Part shown: positions 17,596 through 27,000 of the stretch, one piece after another
Layout: each line of letters opens with the position of its first letter
Numbering within the stretch: the first letter of the stretch is position 1
From: Anaeromicropila herbilytica
Lineage (GTDB): Bacteria; Bacillota; Clostridia; Lachnospirales; Lachnospiraceae
NCBI RefSeq assembly: GCF_016591975.1
Contig: NZ_AP024169.1
Span: 4,909,001-4,973,000 of the forward strand
DNA length: 64,000 nt
Direction of reading: 5' to 3'
Notes under the pieces: model-generated
What the model was told of the DNA's origin: nothing
Seen by the model: only the letters and a program-made list of their open reading frames with translations
Databases searched by the model: none
Made by a program: the position numbers and the translations under genes

Positions 17596-18273
17596 TTAGC
17601 TTAATATATCCCCTAATTCCGTAACACCTTTCTTATAGCAATCTTGAACTTCATTTAGCATACTTGTATAGAATGCTATGGCCGATGATTGTCTTTCTTT
17701 TGCTATTTGCATTCCCCTGTTTGTATAGAATTTATCGTATAATTTTTCTAATTTATATTTATACTCCCGAAAGAAGGAAGGAAGTTTATCATTTTCACCA
17801 TTAAGAACACATCTATTTTCATCTACAGAATATAAAGGTTCTGAAACTAGAGCATTATATAAAAGTGTTCTGGCTATACCTAGTGTTCCAGTAACATCTA
17901 ATTTATCCGCATCAAATAATATCTTGGCCTCAATGCTATTAGGTGGATTATCACTTCGAAATCTGTGTGTTAAAATACATGATTTTACGAGATTTGCCTT
18001 TTCTTCACTAAAACTGATATCTATTAAATATTGATATGCCTTTTCACTGCCTATTTTAGCATGACATAGCTTAGGATCTTTAAATTGTTCTTGTCTCCCA
18101 ATATCATGAAGTAAACAAGATATAATCAAGATATCCATATCTACTTCATTCTCATACTTTGCAATATCCAAAGCCATATATAATACTCGATAAATATGTT
18201 CTTTATCATGTGCACTATCTGTCATGCATGATAACATGTAGTTTTCAACTTTCTGATACAATTCAGTTTTCAT
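17596..18273 (-). CDS. HD-domain phosphohydrolase
   Basis: Soluble protein of 225 aa with a complete HD metal site: H in HDKEHIYRV, the HD pair in CLLHDIGRQ, and a later DADKLDVTG. Family members hydrolyse phosphate esters, often of nucleotides; no specific substrate can be named. AGGAGA precedes the ATG. It is the last gene of an operon with GrpB and GNAT proteins and is followed by a strong terminator. Confidence 0.88.
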   Translation of the reverse strand: MKTELYQKVENYMLSCMTDSAHDKEHIYRVLYMALDIAKYENEVDMDILIISCLLHDIGRQEQFKDPKLCHAKIGSEKAYQYLIDISFSEEKANLVKSCILTHRFRSDNPPNSIEAKILFDADKLDVTGTLGIARTLLYNALVSEPLYSVDENRCVLNGENDKLPSFFREYKYKLEKLYDKFYTNRGMQIAKERQSSAIAFYTSMLNEVQDCYKKGVTELGDILS

Positions 18274-18290
18274 TGGTTTCTCCTATCAAT

Positions 18291-18824
18291 TCAATAATTA
18301 TTGTTCCTATATAATTCATAAAAATTAAGCACATAATTTAACCCATTTCTTTTGTCAACCATTGGCTTAGAATGTGTATAATGAAAACCGCAGGATTGCT
18401 GTAATCTCATTGACGCTATATTTTCTGACCTGCATGAATATACTATTTTCACAGCTCCCAAATCTTCAAAACAGTAATCAATCAACGCTATCAAAATCTG
18501 TTTTCCATAGCCACGTCCAACAAACTGAGTCCCTATAGCAATTCCACTATCCTCATAAACCTTATCTTCGATTTCCATCATTCCAGCAAATCCAATTGCT
18601 TGTCCACTATTCTTCTCATATACCAAATATGCAATCTTATCCTTTTGAAACTCAATTGTTTTTTTCATCCTATCTTTGGCCTCTTCTATATTTTTTATAG
18701 GTGTCCAAAGCATATGTTTTGCTGACTCTTCCTGTGACCATATATTGATATACATATCATTCACATTGTTTATTGATGCTTTTTTTAAGACTAAATCTTT
18801 TGTTTCTAGTTGTTCTTTATACAT
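18291..18824 (-). CDS. GNAT-family N-acetyltransferase
   Basis: Acetyltransferase of 177 aa of the RimJ/RimL-like type. The acetyl-CoA site is the loop QFVGRGYGKQ followed by a helix (LIALIDYCFEDLG), and the C-terminal CRSENIASMRLQQSCGF motif is typical. The substrate is unknown. The start codon overlaps the stop of the GrpB gene by 1 bp, so the two are translationally coupled. Confidence 0.9.
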   Translation of the reverse strand: MYKEQLETKDLVLKKASINNVNDMYINIWSQEESAKHMLWTPIKNIEEAKDRMKKTIEFQKDKIAYLVYEKNSGQAIGFAGMMEIEDKVYEDSGIAIGTQFVGRGYGKQILIALIDYCFEDLGAVKIVYSCRSENIASMRLQQSCGFHYTHSKPMVDKRNGLNYVLNFYELYRNNNY

Positions 18825-19357
18825 TAACTAATCCTCCCAAAGTAATCTTTTGCCTTGACCATAATATGAGTCACGCAATCGGTTTTTGCCTCTACATATT
18901 CACTTGGACTGTAACGGAATTTCACAGAAGCGTCTTTCTTTATTCTTTCATATTCCTTTAATGCTTCGTTGTTAATTCTTAAATAATCTCGGAACATTAA
19001 TTCATCGGATATATGCGAGTTTCCCTTTTGATAAATATGTAAATGATGAGTGTGAACATCTATATTATCTTGATTTAATTTTACAAAGTACCTTCTACCA
19101 ACAATTCCATTTTCTCCTCTAGCATTATATCCGTATTGTTTTAATATACTGTTGAATACATCAATCTGCATAATATCATTAACAACAATCATTATGTCGA
19201 TAATGGGCTTGGCACTCAAGCCTTTGACGGCAGTTGAGCCAAAGTGTTGAATATCAATTATTAAATTACCTAATATGCTTGATAATAGAACTTTTTCTTT
19301 TTCATACATTTCATCCCATGAATTATCATAAGGTACTACTAACATTTTTCTAGGCAT
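18824..19357 (-). CDS. GrpB-family nucleotidyltransferase-like protein
   Basis: Protein of 177 aa with the GrpB signature HFGSTAVKGLSAKPIIDIMIVV, which resembles a nucleotidyltransferase active site (GS and DxD-like residues). The ATG at 19357 follows GGAGG directly upstream; an in-frame TTG at 19369 overlaps that site. Family members are poorly understood and some are fused to CoaE. It is the first gene of a GrpB-GNAT-HD operon, which looks like a small modification/turnover set of unknown purpose. Confidence 0.85.
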   Translation of the reverse strand: MPRKMLVVPYDNSWDEMYEKEKVLLSSILGNLIIDIQHFGSTAVKGLSAKPIIDIMIVVNDIMQIDVFNSILKQYGYNARGENGIVGRRYFVKLNQDNIDVHTHHLHIYQKGNSHISDELMFRDYLRINNEALKEYERIKKDASVKFRYSPSEYVEAKTDCVTHIMVKAKDYFGRIS

Positions 19358-19607
19358 ACCTACCTCCAATTTTTCAATATTCTAATTAACTAAAACTTCC
19401 TTATAGTGCTGTTAAAGGTTAAATACTATTAGCCTTCATATTATTTCCATTTTACACCATATCCTTAATAATTTTCTACTATTAATTACACATCATATAT
19501 AAAAAACCTGTCATAAATGTAGGATTATTTCTTGGATTTTTATTGTTTGTTTGTAGAAACTCATACGTGTTCAGGTCTGAAAATAGAAAGAAATACACTG
19601 CCTTGAT

Positions 19608-19658
19608 AAAAAAATAGACCTGAGACGGGGCAACTTAATGCCCTATCTAGGTCTGAAT
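19608..19658 (-). terminator. Terminator of the dnaX-ybaB-recR operon
   Basis: AGACCT and AGGTCT enclose a second GGGC/GCCC stem, and ATTTTTTTA follows on the minus strand. It lies about 110 bp after recR. Apart from this hairpin I see nothing convincing between 19370 and 19774. Confidence 0.7.
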
Positions 19659-19774
19659 TTTTATTATTTTGCAATGTTTCACATTCATCTCTTAACTTGT
19701 CAACGAGGGTAAACGAGGTTGCCTTTTGGATAAAACGGGGTTCCTCGAGACAAATCATCTTCTGCCCCTACACC

Positions 19775-20371
19775 CTACAACTCCACTCTACCCTCAAGTG
19801 CGCGAAGTAACGTAACTTCATCAATATATTCCAAATCACCACCGACAGGAACACCACTTGCGATTCGGCTTACCTTGATACCAGTTGGCTTAATCAGCTT
19901 ACTAATATACATCGCTGTAGTCTCACCTTCTAGGCTAGAATTCGTTGCAATGATAACTTCCTCTACATCACCTTGAAGACGTAGCATCAGTTCCTTTAAC
20001 TTAATCTCGCCTGGGCCAATTCCTAGCATTGGTGAGATTGCACCATGAAGCACATGGTAGACTCCTTCGAATTTGCCTGTCTTTTCATAAGCAGCGAGAT
20101 CTCTTGGATTCTCTACTACCATGATGATCTTCTTATCTCTCTTTTCACTACTACAGATTGGGCAATACTCTTTATCTGTAAGTGTATAACACATCTTACA
20201 GTAACGAACATTATGCTTTGCATCAACAATAGATCTAGATAGATTATTTACTTGATCCTCTGGCATGTTAATAATATGAAAAGCAAGACGTTGTGCTGAT
20301 TTGGTTCCTATTCCTGGAAGACGTTGTAGTTCTTCAATCAACTTACTAATCTGACTGCTATAGTAATCCAT
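19775..20371 (-). CDS. recR: Recombination protein RecR
   Basis: RecR of 198 aa, the usual length. It has the N-terminal helix-hairpin-helix (LQRLPGIGTKSAQRLAFH), a four-cysteine zinc finger (CKMCYTLTDKEYCPIC) and a Toprim domain (IMVVENPRDLAAYE ... ATNSSLEGETTAMYI). It loads RecA together with RecO/RecF in recombinational repair. It overlaps the ybaB gene by 1 bp in the conserved dnaX-ybaB-recR order. Confidence 0.97.
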   Translation of the reverse strand: MDYYSSQISKLIEELQRLPGIGTKSAQRLAFHIINMPEDQVNNLSRSIVDAKHNVRYCKMCYTLTDKEYCPICSSEKRDKKIIMVVENPRDLAAYEKTGKFEGVYHVLHGAISPMLGIGPGEIKLKELMLRLQGDVEEVIIATNSSLEGETTAMYISKLIKPTGIKVSRIASGVPVGGDLEYIDEVTLLRALEGRVEL

Positions 20372-20727
20372 TAGAAAGGAAATCCTCCGCCCATGCCACC
20401 AAGGCCTCCAGTGATTGAATTCATAACTTGTGAAGATTCTTCTTCCATCTTTCTTAAAGCTTCATTCGTAGCAGCTACGATTAAGTCTTCTAACATCTCG
20501 ATATCATCTGGGTCTACTACTTCTTGAGATAATTTAACGGATACTACTTCTTTTTTACCAGATACTTTAACGGTAACAGCACCGCCACCTGCAGTTGCTT
20601 CCCATTCTTTATCTTCGATCTCTTTTGTCTTTTCTTCCATCTGCTTTTGCATCTTTTGCGCTTGCTTCATCAGATTTTGCATATTACCAGGCATTCCTCC
20701 GCCTGGAAATCCTCCACGTTTTGCCAT
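20371..20727 (-). CDS. YbaB/EbfC nucleoid-associated protein
   Basis: DNA-binding protein of 118 aa. A Gly/Met-rich start (MAKRGGFPGGGMPGNMQNLM) precedes the helical dimer arm and the conserved TAGGGAVTVKVSGKKEVVSV core, and the tail is Gly-rich. It sits between dnaX and recR, the family's usual place in bacteria. Confidence 0.95.
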   Translation of the reverse strand: MAKRGGFPGGGMPGNMQNLMKQAQKMQKQMEEKTKEIEDKEWEATAGGGAVTVKVSGKKEVVSVKLSQEVVDPDDIEMLEDLIVAATNEALRKMEEESSQVMNSITGGLGGMGGGFPF

Positions 20728-20748
20728 ATTTAAATATCCTCCTTGCGA

Positions 20749-22341
20749 TTAATCTTCATATTCAATTTCAATATTTTTTATTATTTTAGTCAAGTCAGGT
20801 AACGAATCCTTCGTATCGCTGCCTTGATTAACTAGCTTTGTCTGAATCTTCACTTTTTTACCAATCTGAGCTTCTATCACATCAGCAATCTCTTCCAAGT
20901 GATCATCCCTATTTATTGTATCATGTTCTACTTTATCTGCAAATACCAATAATAAATTGTTATCGCTTCCGATACTAGGCTTAGCTACTCCAAGCATTGC
21001 TTTTACTAATCCAGATGTCTTCATAACGATGTTATTCCAGTTCTTTGCCACTGCCTTTAAGTCATCTGGTATTGCATCAGGAAGAATCCGTTCTTCTACC
21101 TCATTACTTTGACTCGTAGCATCTCCCGTCTCTTGCAGATTAACAGATTCACTACCTACCACTGTTTTAGAGGGTGCAATTGCTACGCCATTTTCAAGTT
21201 TTTGTTCTAACAAACTTAGACGATTCAATATAGAATCATAATTTCGCTCCATTTGTGGTTTACATAACTTAATTAGAGCTATTTCTACTAATACTCTCTT
21301 TTGTGTCGAATACTTTACTTGATTGGATAGATCAGAGAAGATACGAATATAGCGCATTAGTGTCTCCACTTCTATCTTTGTGGCTTCTTCCTTCATAACC
21401 TCAACATTTTCTTTGGAAGCATCAATGATATCCCATGCATTGTCCGACGTTTTAATTAATAACAGATTACGAAGGTACCAAGTAAAGTCTACAACAAATT
21501 GGCTTAACTCTCTTCCTGCTATAATTAATTCTTCTAATAGTTCAATACAGGATAGCACGGATTGATCACGAATGTTTGTTAACATCCTGCCAAAGACTTC
21601 TACATCAACCGCTCCAAGCACTTCAAGTACATTATCATAGGTTAACTTCTGCCCGAAATAAAAAGCAATACATTGATCTAGTAAACTAAGAGCATCTCTC
21701 ATCGAGCCATCTGCTGCCTTTGCTACATAACGGATTGCTCTTTCTTCAACTTCTACATTTTCCTTCTCCATCAGATCCATAAGCCTTGCGGCTATCGTAT
21801 CGATGGTAATACGCCGAAAATCATATCTTTGACACCTTGATAGGATGGTAATTGGTATCTTATGTGCTTCAGTTGTTGCTAAGATAAAGATAACATAACT
21901 TGGTGGTTCTTCTAACGTCTTTAACAGCGCATTGAACGCTCCTGCTGATAACATATGAACCTCATCGATAATATATACTTTATATCTGCCTTCAGTTGGC
22001 GAGTACTGTACTTCATCTATAATTTCACGAATATTGTCAACACCATTATTAGAGGCAGCATCAATCTCAATTACATTCATAGAGGTCTGGTGATTCATAG
22101 CTTGGCACATTGCGCATTCATTGCATGGACTACCATCTACTGGATGCTCACAATTCACTGCCTTTGCAAGTATCTTAGCTATTGTCGTCTTACCCGTTCC
22201 TCTAGTGCCACAAAATAGATAGGCATGTCCTAGCCTATTTGCCTTAATCTGATTCTTAAGGGTTGTTACGATATGATCTTGCCCCTTAACATCTTCAAAT
22301 TCGCTTGGCCTAAATTTACGATATAGGGCTGTATATGACAT
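20749..22341 (-). CDS. dnaX: DNA polymerase III subunit gamma/tau
   Basis: Clamp-loader subunit of 530 aa. The conserved MSYTALYRKFRPSEF start is at 22341, after AGGAAGTG; an earlier in-frame Met at 22365 is less likely. AAA+ motifs follow: Walker A GTRGTGKTT, a zinc module with four Cys (NCEHPVDGSPCNECAMC), Walker B VYIIDEVHML, the SRC arginine finger (LSRCQRYDFRRI) and sensor 2. The C-terminal tau region is short and divergent, as in other clostridia. I noticed no obvious slippery frameshift sequence. Confidence 0.96.
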   Translation of the reverse strand: MSYTALYRKFRPSEFEDVKGQDHIVTTLKNQIKANRLGHAYLFCGTRGTGKTTIAKILAKAVNCEHPVDGSPCNECAMCQAMNHQTSMNVIEIDAASNNGVDNIREIIDEVQYSPTEGRYKVYIIDEVHMLSAGAFNALLKTLEEPPSYVIFILATTEAHKIPITILSRCQRYDFRRITIDTIAARLMDLMEKENVEVEERAIRYVAKAADGSMRDALSLLDQCIAFYFGQKLTYDNVLEVLGAVDVEVFGRMLTNIRDQSVLSCIELLEELIIAGRELSQFVVDFTWYLRNLLLIKTSDNAWDIIDASKENVEVMKEEATKIEVETLMRYIRIFSDLSNQVKYSTQKRVLVEIALIKLCKPQMERNYDSILNRLSLLEQKLENGVAIAPSKTVVGSESVNLQETGDATSQSNEVEERILPDAIPDDLKAVAKNWNNIVMKTSGLVKAMLGVAKPSIGSDNNLLLVFADKVEHDTINRDDHLEEIADVIEAQIGKKVKIQTKLVNQGSDTKDSLPDLTKIIKNIEIEYED

Positions 22342-22450
22342 GCTCTTCACTTCCTTTTCCTTCACATTTCAACCAACTGTCTTTGTCTTCCTTAGAATTA
22401 TACCTTAAGATTTTATTTTTTTCAATTTATTCTGATAATATAGAGATTGT

Positions 22451-22515
22451 AGTGTGAAATAAAAAGAATTTCACACTACTGATTTGTACGTCGCCAAAGG
22501 CGACAGATGGGAGCT
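22451..22515 (+). repeat. Repeat family I, hairpin plus ribosome-site element (copy A)
   Basis: AGTGTGAAAT/ATTTCACACT forms a first hairpin (22451-22477), and GTCGCCAAAGGCGAC (22490-22504) forms a second. AGATGGGAGCTA follows. Copy B at 37441-37505 aligns over nearly its full length and a half copy lies at 42808-42836. In this copy no reading frame starts after the GGGAG sequence; it lies between dnaX and the phosphofructokinase gene, opposite to both. Confidence 0.7.
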
Positions 22516-22523
22516 AGTGTGAC

Positions 22524-23600
22524 TTACTTATCTCCAAAGCATACCCCTATACTTCTAGCTTCTTTAATAATGGATGCTTCTGGTTCCACCATCTTAAGCT
22601 TTCCAGCAACTTCACTTAATGGAACTGGTACAATTTCACCTTCACGAATTGCTACCATGTAGCCATATTGTTCCTTCATAACCAGTTCAGCTGCTGCTGC
22701 ACCTAATCTAGTAGAGATTACACGATCATAGGCACATGGGCTTCCACCTCTTTGCATATGCCCTGGAACTGTAATCCTGATTTCTTGTCCTAGTCTCTCT
22801 TCAACTTCTTTTGCGATCTTATAGGATATAGAAGGATAAGATACACTCTTTTTCTTTATCTTTAATTCCTTCTTGCTTAATAAGGAATCTTCCACAGAGA
22901 TTGCACCTTCTGCTACTGCTATAATGGAAGATCGGTTACCACCCTTTGTTCTTTTCTCGATAGCTTTTACAATCACATCAATATCATAAGGAATCTCTGG
23001 TATTAAGATTATATCGGCACCTGCTGCAATTCCTGCATGCAATGTTAACCACCCAACCTTATGTCCCATAATCTCTACAATAAAGATTCTTCTATGCGAA
23101 GCTGCAGTTGTTCTGATACAGTCAATGGATTCTGTCGCTATGTCAACTGCGCTTTGGAATCCAAATGTCATATCGGTGCCCCAGATGTCATTATCAATCG
23201 TCTTAGGAAGTGTTACAACATTAAGCCCTTCTTCTCTTAATAGATTCGCTGTCTTATGAGTTCCATTACCGCCAAGAATAATAAGACAATCTAGCTTTAA
23301 CTTCTTATATGTTTTCTTCATCGCTTCCACTTTATCGAGGCCATTCGCATCCGGTGTCCTCATTAACTTAAATGGTTGTCTTGAAGTTCCAATCATGGTT
23401 CCACCTTCATTTAAGATATTAAAAAAGTCCGATGGCTGTAATAACGTATAATTTTCGTAGATTAGTCCTTTGTATCCTTCAAAAATACCGTATATTTCTA
23501 TTTCATCAATTGCTTCATATAAACTTTTTGCTACACCTCTCATGGCAGCATTGAGACTTTGACAATCTCCACCGCTTGTTAACAACGCTACTCGTTTCAT
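22524..23600 (-). CDS. 6-phosphofructokinase with variant active-site motifs
   Basis: Phosphofructokinase of 358 aa that would phosphorylate fructose 6-phosphate at C1. The ATG at 23600 follows AAAGGAG. Instead of the usual GGDxPG, GGDG and PGTIDND, the motifs are GGDCQSLNA, GGNGTHKTAN and PKTIDNDI. Glycine at the 104-equivalent points to ATP use, whereas lysine at the 124-equivalent is typical of pyrophosphate enzymes, and Asn replaces the first Asp. Similar motifs occur in a second clostridial PFK subgroup, so this is probably an accessory isozyme. The phosphate donor cannot be settled from sequence. Confidence 0.9.
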   Translation of the reverse strand: MKRVALLTSGGDCQSLNAAMRGVAKSLYEAIDEIEIYGIFEGYKGLIYENYTLLQPSDFFNILNEGGTMIGTSRQPFKLMRTPDANGLDKVEAMKKTYKKLKLDCLIILGGNGTHKTANLLREEGLNVVTLPKTIDNDIWGTDMTFGFQSAVDIATESIDCIRTTAASHRRIFIVEIMGHKVGWLTLHAGIAAGADIILIPEIPYDIDVIVKAIEKRTKGGNRSSIIAVAEGAISVEDSLLSKKELKIKKKSVSYPSISYKIAKEVEERLGQEIRITVPGHMQRGGSPCAYDRVISTRLGAAAAELVMKEQYGYMVAIREGEIVPVPLSEVAGKLKMVEPEASIIKEARSIGVCFGDK

Positions 23601-23745
23601 ATGGACACTCCTTTCGATTATAAAGACCTTTAACAACTTGCGAAACTCTAATAATCTTTGTTATTATACTAAGAACTTTTACTCTTAATTATTATTTTAA
23701 CCCAATTCTTGTCATATCATTATACATATGTTATTTATCAATCAT

Positions 23746-23836
23746 ATGAGTTGCCCGACAAATGGCCTATTTCAAAATCTAGCTTGGCAATTTGTCTATA
23801 CGACCTCTAAAACAGGTCATTTGTCGGGCAGCTCAT
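23746..23836. repeat. Repeat family IV, MITE-like element with 23-bp inverted ends
   Basis: The ends ATGAGtTGCCCGACAAATG and its inverse (23814-23836) form 23-bp terminal inverted repeats with two mismatches around a 45-bp centre. The total length is 91 bp and it carries no gene. A related right half lies at 34928-34982. No clear target duplication is visible. It lies in the gap between the phosphofructokinase and subtilisin genes. Confidence 0.6.
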
Positions 23837-23905
23837 CGTATTTAATGATATAACGCCCTAAACACTTATTACCCTATTTTACTATATTCGTAGAAATAAT
23901 ACTAC

Positions 23906-23948
23906 TAAAAAGGGATTGTACTTAACTAATCTAAGTACAATCCCTTAC
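23906..23948 (-). terminator. Terminator of the subtilisin gene
   Basis: The perfect 15-bp stem AAGGGATTGTACTTA/TAAGTACAATCCCTT is followed by T5 on the minus strand. Confidence 0.85.
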
Positions 23949-24002
23949 CTTTTAGGAGGTTATGTTTTATATGATATTTCTTCTATAGTATGTGTTCTGT
24001 TA

Positions 24003-27000
24003 TTATTTTTTAATAGTTACTGTAATTTTTTTAGTAACTGATCCTATTTTAACTGTTACTACAACTTTACCAGGTTTTAATGCTTTTAATTTTCCTGTTT
24101 TGGAATTAATCGTAGCCACTTTCTTATTAGATACAGAATATTTAGGTGTACCCTTAATTCCATATGTATCTATTTTAAATGTATAAGTTTTACCAACTTT
24201 CAATGACTTAACTGATTTTTCAAAACTAATATATGGTTTCTTAACCGTTACCGTTGTAGTGAATGACTTACTCTCTTTATTAATTTTAACTGTTGTAGTA
24301 ATGGTTGCAGTACCTTCACTCACCGCTGTAATATGTCCTGTACTAGATACAGCTGCTACTCTAGCATTACTAGAGCTATATGAAGTTGATGTAACATCAT
24401 CTTTTGTTAACTTTGGAAGTGTTACACTGATATCATCTGTTTCATTTACAAATAGGTCTACTTTACTAGGGCTAACTTTAACATCACCAATTGATGCTGT
24501 CTTCTCATCCCCAGGTGCTTTTGTTGGAACTGGAGATGCAACTGGTGTTGATGGTGTAGATGGATCATAATTATTCGTAGGTTCTGTTACTAAGCTATAT
24601 GTAGCGCTATTCATAGCATAATCATATACTTTAATTACATAATCAGAAGGTGATTTTCCTGTTAATCCTAATGCTTTTAAATCTACATTAACTACTGTAG
24701 TTGCTCCCTTTGTATCTTCATCTACTAATGTTTTTGCAACTGGTGTACTTAAATCTGTCTTATCGTATAAGAATACTACTGATACATATTGATTATCCTT
24801 AACGCTTATTTTGAAACTATCTGTACTAGCAGTTAATCCAACAAAAGAAGGTTTTTCAGTATCTATTGTTACTGGGAATGTTAAGGTAGCATTTGTATTG
24901 TTCTGGTCATGAGCACTATAATCAAGTGTTCCTTTTACACTGAATGTAACTGTTTTGTTATTTGCAATTACTTGGCCATTCTCGTCTTTTCCGTCAAAAG
25001 TCACATCATTGATATAGGTAGGTGCAACTCCATTTGCTGTTGAATTGTAGATTGATTTTCTTTCATAATTTAATACTCCAGATTTGATTACTTTGTTTGC
25101 ATCTGATGTAATTGACCAATCAAGTTCTTTTGCATTTCTAAGTAAACTTAGTTGTGCAACTTCAAAGCTATCAAAGTCGCCATCACCGTTTGGTGAAATT
25201 GCTATTTTATCAAGATCAGCTTGTGGTTGTAATTGAGCATATTTATCACCATATATGAATGGATTGTAATTTCCAATTAATTTATACGCAATGCTATCAA
25301 AAGGATTTACTCCAAGATAGTTATTACCACCATTTGTATAAAGTGCATGAATTGTTTGTTGATATCCTTGAAGGTCATTTGCTGATCCTGAATCAAATAA
25401 TGGTGCCTTTGTCCAATCTCCATAGAATCCCATAAATGGAATGGATAGATCACAGGTATTGCTTCCTTTTAGGAATACATAGCCATCTACAAATTCGCCA
25501 TTTTCAAAACTAGCATCTAGGTAATCCTTTGCAGTTTGATCTAACTGAATTACTACCGTTACTTCTACATCATCATTTGGTTGTAAAGTAAGGCTATTAA
25601 CTTCTTTTCCATTTACAATATATTTTACACTTGTATTGCTACTGATATCCTTAGAAGACTCTGCGACTGTACCACCATCTTCTGTTTCCGTTAATGTTGC
25701 AGCACTGAAATCATAAGTGATTGCTGATCCTGATACATTCTTAACATGGAATGACTTTGTAAAGCTTCCTGTCTTACTTGCATCATCACCTAAGTTAAGC
25801 TTTGGTCTTTGATTTGCTTCTACGTCAGCAGCTGTATAAAGATATCCACTTGTCGTAACCGCACGATATATATTTACAACTCCACTACCTTGCTTACGTG
25901 GCGAATAGTATACTCCATTTGCATCTTTTGATGGTTCAGCGGTACTCATTAATAATTGATTTGATAATTTTGCTTTGTCAACACTAGTTAATGTAGCAAA
26001 TTTATTATTTAGATATTCTTTTACTAATGCAAAACTTCCTGCAATATGAGGTGCAGCCATTGAAGTACCATTCATACTTCCGTATTTACCTCCTGGTAAT
26101 GCTGAATAGATATTCTCTCCTGGAGCTGCTATTTCTGGTTTTAATTTAAGATCTGGTGTAACTCCCCATGAGGAGAAATCAGATAGTTGGTTAACTTTGT
26201 TATTTGTAAATACTCCTTGATCACTTGTAACATGAAGTACTTTATCTGTAGCATTCACTAATGCAGTACCATCATCTAGTGTTATAAATACTGCTGGAAT
26301 ATCATAATGATCGATTGCCATAGTAAGCTTATCTCCTGGCTTATTATCATAAATAATAGCTGCAATTGCTCCATGATTTTTCGCATTTACAACTTTAGTA
26401 TCAAAATTGATGGATCCACGTTGTATTAAAGCAACTTTACCATTCACATCAATTCCATTATAATCTTCTTCATTTCCTACTTTTGGTACTACAACGTAAT
26501 CTAATGCCCCACCAGATACTGTACTTAATGTAGCACTGAAGGTTGGTTGAGATCCTACTGCACTTTCACTATATGTAATCTGTTTTGAATCTACTGTGAA
26601 GTAATATGCATGATACTTTGCATTAATTACACTTGCTACTGATGTACAAGCTTCATATGTAGATGGAGATCCAACAACTGCAGTATCTGGATTGGAAGCT
26701 AATGCCATCCCGCTTAATCCATTACTATGCGTCATACTATAACTATTTCCTGCAGATACTGCTAATGTAATGCCTGCTGCTTCAATACGATTATATACAT
26801 CGGTAACCGATTGTTCTCCTTCATTAGTAAATCCATTAGAAGAACCTAAGCTCATATTGATAACATCTGCGCCAAGAGTTACCGTATCATCTAAAGCTGC
26901 TACGATATCTTCTGTTCCGGCGCCTTTATCATCTAAATGGTCACTAAATACTTTCATGATCATTAACTGAGCTTCTGGTGCAACACCAACGATATTACCA

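Noticed and set aside
19561..19758. 65-codon frame after recR
   Set aside because: The rho-independent terminator lies in its middle and no ribosome site or family match is visible.
22370..22450. Signal recognition particle RNA upstream of dnaX
   Set aside because: This position is common for it in Firmicutes, but the conserved core is not present here.
22451..22515. CRISPR-type array made of the family I repeats
   Set aside because: Copies are far apart, each is a single unit and there are no spacers.
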